Positions 6,914 to 11,751 of a DNA stretch of 11,751 nucleotides are shown piece by piece. Source of the stretch: Planctomycetaceae bacterium (lineage in GTDB: Bacteria; Planctomycetota; Planctomycetia; Planctomycetales; Planctomycetaceae); contig DLVV01000012.1 of assembly GCA_003445035.1 (NCBI GenBank), forward strand, positions 4,430 through 16,180, in the 5' to 3' direction. The notes below the pieces were generated by a model, which saw only the letters and a list, made by a program, of their open reading frames with translations, was not told where the DNA came from and did not search any database. Every line of letters starts with the position of its first letter. The stretch's first letter is position 1. The translations under genes were made by a program, and so were the position numbers.

Positions 6914-8842
6914 ATGCACTCGCAGACACGCAACGTCTCGGCGCTATCGACCTCGATCCTGATCCACACCGCCGTCCTGGTCGTGCTTTGGGTCCTCAGG
7001 ATCGACCTCCTGCCGGCCATCCCCGACGTGGTTGTCGAAACGTTCTTCAACGAGGAACAGACCCAGGAGAAGTTCGTCAAGGAACTCGACGAGCAGACCG
7101 AGATCTCTGAAACGCAAAACGTCAACGCCGGAGGTGTTGTCTCGACCACCATCGGTGGTGCCGGAACCGTCCAGGTCGCGCAGACCCAGATCGACACCTC
7201 GGAGTCACTCAAAGAGCCCGACGTCGAGGTCAACATCACAGACGTCACACTGCCCGGGCAGGAGTTTCTCGGCGAGGACCTGGGAGTCGGAGAGGTCAAC
7301 GGCGAGGTGGGGGCGGTGGTTGAAGGCTACGGGGCCGCACTGTCCCGGATCACCCAGGAACTGGTCCGCCTGATGCGGGAACGCAAAGTGATGGCGGTTT
7401 GGCTGTTCGACGAATCCGAGAGCATGAAGGACGACCAGAAGGAAATCGCCACCGAGTTCCACAAGGTGTACGAGGAACTGGGCATACAACAGGAACAGGA
7501 CGCACGGATCCAGAAGAAAGGCGAAGTTCTGACCACTTCGATCCTCGGCTTCGGTGATCGCATCAACGTCCTGACCAAGACGCCCACCGGGGACGTCAAG
7601 AAGATCCAGCAGGCGATCCAACGGATCGGGATCGACCGCACTGGCAACGAGAACATGTGCAAGTCGATCGCCGCTGTGCTCGACCAATTCACTCCGCTGG
7701 CCCGCAAACAAAAACGGCAGCTGGTGGTTATCGTCGTCAGTGACGAGTCCCCCACCGACCACATCCAGATCGAACAAGCCATCCAGAGAGTCAAGAAGGC
7801 TGCGGCTCCGATCTACATCCTGGGTCGCGAAGCCATCTTCGGGTATCCCTACGCCCGGATTCGCTGGAAAGATCCCGTTTATGGCCTCAACCACTGGGTC
7901 CGGATCGACCGCGGCCCGGAAACGGCCTTCCCCGAGTGCTTGCAGTACGATGGCATGCACGCCCGCTGGGATGCCTTCTCGAGCGGTTTCGGCCCGTACG
8001 CCCACGTCCGACTCGCCAAGCACAGCGGAGGAATCTTCTTCATGTTGCCCGGCGAGGAGGAACAGCTCGACGGTGCCGGAGCGCACGAAGCGAGACGATT
8101 CGCCGCCCTGGCAATGAAAGAATACGAACCCCTGCTATTGGCCCGCCGCGATTACGCCCAGCAGGTCATTTCGCGGCCATTCCGCGTCGTGATCTCCAAC
8201 ATCATCGCCAGGCTCAATCCCAACGACTACCCGTTGATCCCCTCTCATGACCCCAAGCTGAACATCAAGCAGCACCACTATTCCATTGAGGCAGCCGAAT
8301 TTCGGCGGCAGGCGGTTGAAGCCGGGCAACGCGCCTTCCGGGCAATGGGCCTGTTGAGCGAAGCCATAACGATCCTGGACAAGAACGAACCGCTGCGAGC
8401 CGGGGAAAATTCGCAACGCTGGCGAGCCAACTTCGATCTCATCCGCTCTCAGTGTTATGCCTACCGGGTTCGACTGTTCCAGTTCCTGCTGGCCCTCGAC
8501 AAGCACGCCGTCGAATTCCCCCCGCCCAAGCAGGCCAAGTCCAACCGCTGGCACTTCAACCGCTCACGGAAGATGACCACGCCCAACGACGGGCAGTACA
8601 AACGGGTCCAGGTGCAACTGAAGCTCAAGGCCAAGCGGGAGAGCTTCCTGGCAGAAATGAAGGAACAGCAGAACCGGGCCACCCAGTTGTTCGAACTGGT
8701 GCTGGCCGAACATCCCGGCACCCCGTGGGCTCGGCGAGCTCGCTGGGAACTCGACCACGGTTACGGGATGGCGATCCACGAGGGATTCCATGACCCGCGA
8801 TACCGTGATGTCGGCAAGCGGATCAAGGTCCCGAAATTCTAG
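6914..8842 (+). CDS. Membrane-anchored von Willebrand factor A (VWA) protein 2, paralogue of the preceding gene
   Basis: This 642-aa protein has the same layout as its neighbour: a membrane helix at about 11-29 (STSILIHTAVLVVLWVL, with S14-x-x-x-H18), an acidic linker, a VWA domain (about 155-370) and a helical C-terminal region. Its MIDAS is D166, S168, S170 in FDESESM (the usual Gly between the serines is Glu), T243 in DRTGNENM, and D277 in VVSDESPTD. DRGPET and SSGFGPYAHVRL (356-367) match protein 1, as does HPGTPWARRA (600-609). It has an extra basic stretch at about 540-575. ATG at 6914 is the first usable start after the upstream stop at 6845. An open frame reaching back to 6695 would overlap that gene by 151 nt and put about 70 non-conserved residues before the anchor. 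The ribosome-binding site is weak. The two VWA genes are 68 nt apart and probably co-transcribed. The stop codon overlaps that of the opposing transporter gene. Confidence 0.84.
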   Translation: MHSQTRNVSALSTSILIHTAVLVVLWVLRIDLLPAIPDVVVETFFNEEQTQEKFVKELDEQTEISETQNVNAGGVVSTTIGGAGTVQVAQTQIDTSESLKEPDVEVNITDVTLPGQEFLGEDLGVGEVNGEVGAVVEGYGAALSRITQELVRLMRERKVMAVWLFDESESMKDDQKEIATEFHKVYEELGIQQEQDARIQKKGEVLTTSILGFGDRINVLTKTPTGDVKKIQQAIQRIGIDRTGNENMCKSIAAVLDQFTPLARKQKRQLVVIVVSDESPTDHIQIEQAIQRVKKAAAPIYILGREAIFGYPYARIRWKDPVYGLNHWVRIDRGPETAFPECLQYDGMHARWDAFSSGFGPYAHVRLAKHSGGIFFMLPGEEEQLDGAGAHEARRFAALAMKEYEPLLLARRDYAQQVISRPFRVVISNIIARLNPNDYPLIPSHDPKLNIKQHHYSIEAAEFRRQAVEAGQRAFRAMGLLSEAITILDKNEPLRAGENSQRWRANFDLIRSQCYAYRVRLFQFLLALDKHAVEFPPPKQAKSNRWHFNRSRKMTTPNDGQYKRVQVQLKLKAKRESFLAEMKEQQNRATQLFELVLAEHPGTPWARRARWELDHGYGMAIHEGFHDPRYRDVGKRIKVPKF

Positions 8843-9909
8843 TCGTCTTCAACGGGCTCGACCGAGACCGTTTCCTCCGCAGCAGCGTCGGCCTCCGCTT
8901 GGCTGCCGCCTTCGTCAGCGATCTTCCCCGCGATGATCGTATCGACGAACAACTGCGTCGCGTGGAACATCAGCATCGGAAACACCGCCAACGGGTACGC
9001 CTCACCAAACCCGAACTCGGTGCTGGTGGCCAGGAACACCCCGATCGGCAACGTCTTCTGGCTGCTGCCGAACAACACGGCAATGCGGTCTTCACGTGAG
9101 AACCGCATCAATCGGGCGCCGGCACCACCGAGGACCATCGCCGCCAGGTGTAAACCCAGGCAACAGGCCCACACCAGCGCCACGTCCCCCAGAGCCACAC
9201 CCTCTTCCCCCAGCCGCGGACCGGCTTTCAGCGATGCGGCAGCAAACACCAGCACCAGGATCAAGCCCTGCGCAGCAATCCCGATCCGCGGCTTGTGGTC
9301 CACTGCGATTCGCCGGGCTGCCGGCACCATTCGAACCGCCTGCCCGAGCAAAGTGGGGACCAGCACGACGTAGAGAAGACGCTCCATCATCCGGTCAACC
9401 GGCAATTGCGCCTCCCCATCCGCCAGAGCGAGGTTCAGCCAAAACGGTGCGACCAGGAAGCACAGTGTATTGGTCATCAACGTGATCAACAAAGACACCG
9501 CATCGTTGCCTCCCGCCTTTCGGGTCCAGACCGACACCGCCGCCAGTGTGCACGGCACACTGCAGGCAATCATCAATCCGACCTCGAAACTGGGATCACC
9601 CTGAATCCTCATCAGTCCCAGCCCCGCCAAGGGGATCGCCGCTGCGTTGATCAGCGATGCCCACAGCACCGGCAATGGGAATCTCACCGATTCCCTCAGC
9701 TTGCCGCTATCGAGAGTGAAGGCCATCAGGAACAACACGATCCGGGTGATCCAGCCCGGCGCCGCCGCCAGGGCCCCGCCAATCCCCTCGCGTTTCTCGA
9801 GCTTCTCAACAATCTCGCCGGGGATCATCAGTCCCACGGACAAACCCCCGCCGACCAACACCACCAGCCCGACCAGGAACCAATGTTTCTTGAAAAAGGC
9901 GCTCGGCAT
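8839..9909 (-). CDS. SBF-like transporter (bile acid:sodium symporter superfamily)
   Basis: This 356-aa integral membrane protein has about nine or ten hydrophobic segments. It matches the SBF-like group, whose members resemble bile acid:sodium symporters and E. coli YfeH. Visible signatures are SVPCTLAAVSVWTRKAGGND (117-136), in which the TL...WTRKAGGN core corresponds to the family's T-x-x-AgGN motif, and GSSQKTLPIGVFLA (281-294), the family's second crossover segment. Transport of an organic anion coupled to a cation is the general expectation, but the substrate cannot be inferred. The C-terminal tail from about 330 is soluble, Ala/Glu/Asp-rich and ends in EPVEDD, which is unusual for the family. 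The start is ATG at 9909, though no strong ribosome-binding site precedes it. It follows the lipoprotein gene on the same strand after 50 nt and is probably co-transcribed with it. Confidence 0.86.
   Translation of the reverse strand: MPSAFFKKHWFLVGLVVLVGGGLSVGLMIPGEIVEKLEKREGIGGALAAAPGWITRIVLFLMAFTLDSGKLRESVRFPLPVLWASLINAAAIPLAGLGLMRIQGDPSFEVGLMIACSVPCTLAAVSVWTRKAGGNDAVSLLITLMTNTLCFLVAPFWLNLALADGEAQLPVDRMMERLLYVVLVPTLLGQAVRMVPAARRIAVDHKPRIGIAAQGLILVLVFAAASLKAGPRLGEEGVALGDVALVWACCLGLHLAAMVLGGAGARLMRFSREDRIAVLFGSSQKTLPIGVFLATSTEFGFGEAYPLAVFPMLMFHATQLFVDTIIAGKIADEGGSQAEADAAAEETVSVEPVEDD
8851..8872 (+). terminator. Possible hairpin just after the VWA gene 2 stop
   Basis: AACGG (8851-8855) pairs with CCGTT (8868-8872), and after one G-A mismatch CTC pairs with GAG around a GACC loop. 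This 8-bp imperfect stem begins 9 nt after the VWA stop and is followed by TCCTCC rather than a T-run. It lies inside the last codons of the opposing gene. It could slow polymerase or protect the mRNA end, but it is not a classical terminator. Confidence 0.2.
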
Positions 9910-9959
9910 AATCGGCCACGTTAGCGAGTGCTCGCGTTGTCGTCACCTCGCCGCGAACC

Positions 9960-11711
9960 TCAGGGCTTCGGCGTCTGCTTGGCGGCCGGCTTCACGGATT
10001 CGCTGGCGAGAGGCTTCCATCGCCTCAATAGCACCTGGGCCCCCGCCCAGTGCGGATCGTCGTCGGTGATCTTCTCGAAAATCTTAACCGCCCTGACCAG
10101 CTGGCCCAGTTCGGCTCTCCACAACCCCTCAAGCCACACTGCCCCGGACTCCCATTCATGGAGTCCGCTGTGGGCCATGTACTCTTTCAAGGCGTCCGCC
10201 GCTGACTCGACCTCTCCCTGTTCGTACTGACAGACCGCCGCCCAGAATGCGGCGTCGTCAGCCGCCTCCTCGTGCACCAACCGCACGCGGGTGGGCATCA
10301 TTGCCTTGACCGCCGCTTGTTCCCGCCGTCCCACAAAACCGATTTGCTGGGGCAACGGAGGCACGTCCCGCCACATCCGGATCTTCAGGAATGTCGTTAC
10401 CGAGGTCTTCCACTCACCCAGCAACTGACGGTTTCTGGACATCCGGTGTCGGTATTGCCCCTTCGTGGCCAACTTCAACTGGATGTCCCCCTTGTCATTC
10501 GCAATCACTTGCTCAACGGGGATCGGTGATTCGAAGGCCCGTTGTCGCAATGCAAATGTCTGCAACTGCTGCGTATTAAAAGAGGAGTTGCCGTCCCGCC
10601 GTCGTTCGGGGTAATCCCAAATCGCGATCTTCTCCTTGTCGAACCCTTCAGCCACCACCCTCGCCAAGACTCCCTCGGGAACAATCTCGCTCGATTCGAG
10701 CGGATCCCACAGCAGCAGGTCCTGGTCGCCGGTGAGCGCCAACTGCAACCGTCGCATCCGGGGAGCCCAGAAACTCGAGGCTCCGACCAACGCCACACGA
10801 ACATCCGACAATGATTTGCCGGCAAACGGGTAGGGCGAGTCCTTGGATGTGGACAGGGCTGCGAACAACGAGGGATCCTTGGCCGCTTCAGCCCAGGTCG
10901 CCGCCTGGCCAGTCACCCCGGCTGTCGCGGCGGCCTTCGCAGCGAGGATCGGCAAACCCAGCCCCGGGTCGTAGAGTGAGATTTCTCCGTCGAGCAACAC
11001 GCCGACAAGCAGGCCCGGCGACGGCTCGTCCACTTGCAACACGACGGCATCGATCCTCAACTGTCGCAGCAGGTTCACGAACAACCACGCCCGATCACGA
11101 GCGTTTCCCTCGCCCAGCATGGCAATCCCGAATGGCGCCAGCGGCAACTTCGTCTCGTCGTCACTCCGCAACACGATGTTGCGAGTGACGTAATAAAACA
11201 ATCGGCCGACACGTTCACGATCCGTTTTCGAACCGCTAACAATCGCCTTCCCAATCCGGGCGTACCACTGGGAATCACGGATGTGGGTCGCGTCACGGAT
11301 CGCGAACCGGGGTGACCTGATGCGATCGACACGTCCTGTGTCGAGGCGACTTGTGTAGGCAGCGTCTACCGGCTCTACGACTTCAAACGACTCTCCGCCC
11401 ATCTCAACCCAGTCATTGAGCAGACTGACAACCGTTTCACGACGCGTCCGAATCACCAGGGTCTCAGGCTGAGACATTTCGATCAGTGTGTCGAGCACGT
11501 CACTGCGGCGGCGTTTGCGGGTCGCCGACGTCTCCGCAGTACCTCCAGTTGGACTTTGCGTGGCGTCCGATGAGCATCCCCAGGCCATCACGAGGACCAG
11601 AAACCCAATCAACACGCGGCCCAACATCGTCCGCTCGGATCCATTCGGACGTCGCCCCATCCGCGGACCCACGACCCCTCGTCCGCACACTCGATTTGGA
11701 AACATCTGCAT
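9960..11711 (-). CDS. Lipoprotein-like protein with a degenerate transglutaminase-like domain and C-terminal helical repeats
   Basis: This protein of about 583 aa has a hydrophobic export segment, LGRVLIGFLVLVMAWGC (30-46), whose Cys46 may be lipidated, although the lipobox AWGC is imperfect. Residues about 145-260 resemble the transglutaminase-like fold. RVGRLFYYVTRNIVL (helix before the active site) is followed by GEGNARDRAWLFVNLLRQL and LDGEISLYDPG. The position expected to be the catalytic Cys (in G-x-C-R-D) is Ala204, and the expected His before the final strand is replaced within LLVGVLL, so the domain is probably not an enzyme. A middle region of unknown type follows. Residues 487-567 look like two TPR-type helical pairs, AAFWAAVCQYEQGEVESAAD and GLWRAELGQLVRAVKIFEK. 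ATG at 11711 has GAGGG at a good distance; ATG at 11627 would give a tidier signal peptide. GTG at 11720 abuts the ribosome-binding site and is unlikely. Confidence 0.75.
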   Translation of the reverse strand: MQMFPNRVCGRGVVGPRMGRRPNGSERTMLGRVLIGFLVLVMAWGCSSDATQSPTGGTAETSATRKRRRSDVLDTLIEMSQPETLVIRTRRETVVSLLNDWVEMGGESFEVVEPVDAAYTSRLDTGRVDRIRSPRFAIRDATHIRDSQWYARIGKAIVSGSKTDRERVGRLFYYVTRNIVLRSDDETKLPLAPFGIAMLGEGNARDRAWLFVNLLRQLRIDAVVLQVDEPSPGLLVGVLLDGEISLYDPGLGLPILAAKAAATAGVTGQAATWAEAAKDPSLFAALSTSKDSPYPFAGKSLSDVRVALVGASSFWAPRMRRLQLALTGDQDLLLWDPLESSEIVPEGVLARVVAEGFDKEKIAIWDYPERRRDGNSSFNTQQLQTFALRQRAFESPIPVEQVIANDKGDIQLKLATKGQYRHRMSRNRQLLGEWKTSVTTFLKIRMWRDVPPLPQQIGFVGRREQAAVKAMMPTRVRLVHEEAADDAAFWAAVCQYEQGEVESAADALKEYMAHSGLHEWESGAVWLEGLWRAELGQLVRAVKIFEKITDDDPHWAGAQVLLRRWKPLASESVKPAAKQTPKP

Positions 11712-11751
11712 CACATCCACCCTCTTCGCCGCAACTCAAACTGTCAACCAC

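Noticed and set aside
7205..8086. A 293-codon open frame on the minus strand inside the second VWA gene
   Set aside because: It is fully antisense to a strongly supported gene. It has no recognisable domain, and its composition (Val/Asp/Gly-rich) is what GC-rich coding DNA gives on the opposite strand.
11742..11747. Perfect TTGACA -35 box on the minus strand upstream of the lipoprotein gene
   Set aside because: No acceptable -10 hexamer lies 15-19 nt downstream (the region reads GCGAAGAGGG), and the window ends close by, so no promoter is claimed.
11500..11751. Minus-strand open frame running off the right edge, in a different frame from the lipoprotein gene
   Set aside because: It overlaps the start of the lipoprotein gene and has no signal or domain. 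It is best explained as a shadow frame.

Overview
The window is high-GC, densely coded bacterial chromosome. Several traits point towards Planctomycetota: a solitary csrA, a Tat-type signal on a cupin protein, an inactive transglutaminase-like lipoprotein, and a tandem pair of long, membrane-anchored von Willebrand factor A (VWA) proteins. This assignment is an inference from gene content and family resemblance. No rRNA or tRNA gene is present to settle it.

Layout. (i) 88-978, minus strand: a LOG-family nucleotide phosphoribohydrolase followed by csrA, separated by a 141-nt leader with a hairpin and several GGA motifs. (ii) 1115-8842, plus strand, in one direction: a Tat-signal cupin protein, a class III (CaiB/BaiF-type) CoA-transferase, a GNAT acyltransferase overlapping it by 25 nt, a 97-aa protein with one C-terminal membrane segment, an isoprenylcysteine-methyltransferase-like membrane protein overlapping it by 16 nt, and, after a 157-nt gap with a candidate promoter, two paralogous VWA proteins of 645 and 642 aa. 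(iii) 8839-11711, minus strand: a lipoprotein with a degenerate transglutaminase-like domain and a C-terminal helical-repeat region, then an SBF-like (bile acid:sodium symporter superfamily) membrane transporter. The last plus gene and the last minus gene share the four bases CTAG, so their stop codons overlap tail to tail.

How the parts may work together. The CoA-transferase and GNAT genes look translationally coupled and both use acyl-CoA substrates. The small membrane protein and the methyltransferase-like protein are coupled in the same way. The most interesting unit is the VWA pair. Both proteins have a single N-terminal membrane helix carrying Ser-x-x-x-His, as in the TonB/TolA anchor helix. 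Both also have an intact DxSxS MIDAS and a shared, unassigned C-terminal region ending in a conserved GTPWA motif. They may form a two-subunit, metal-binding assembly on the outer face of the inner membrane, possibly driven by an ExbBD/TolQR-type motor encoded elsewhere. That last step is a hypothesis.

No insertion sequence, CRISPR array, phage gene, tRNA or rRNA was recognised. There is no gene-free stretch longer than 300 bases.
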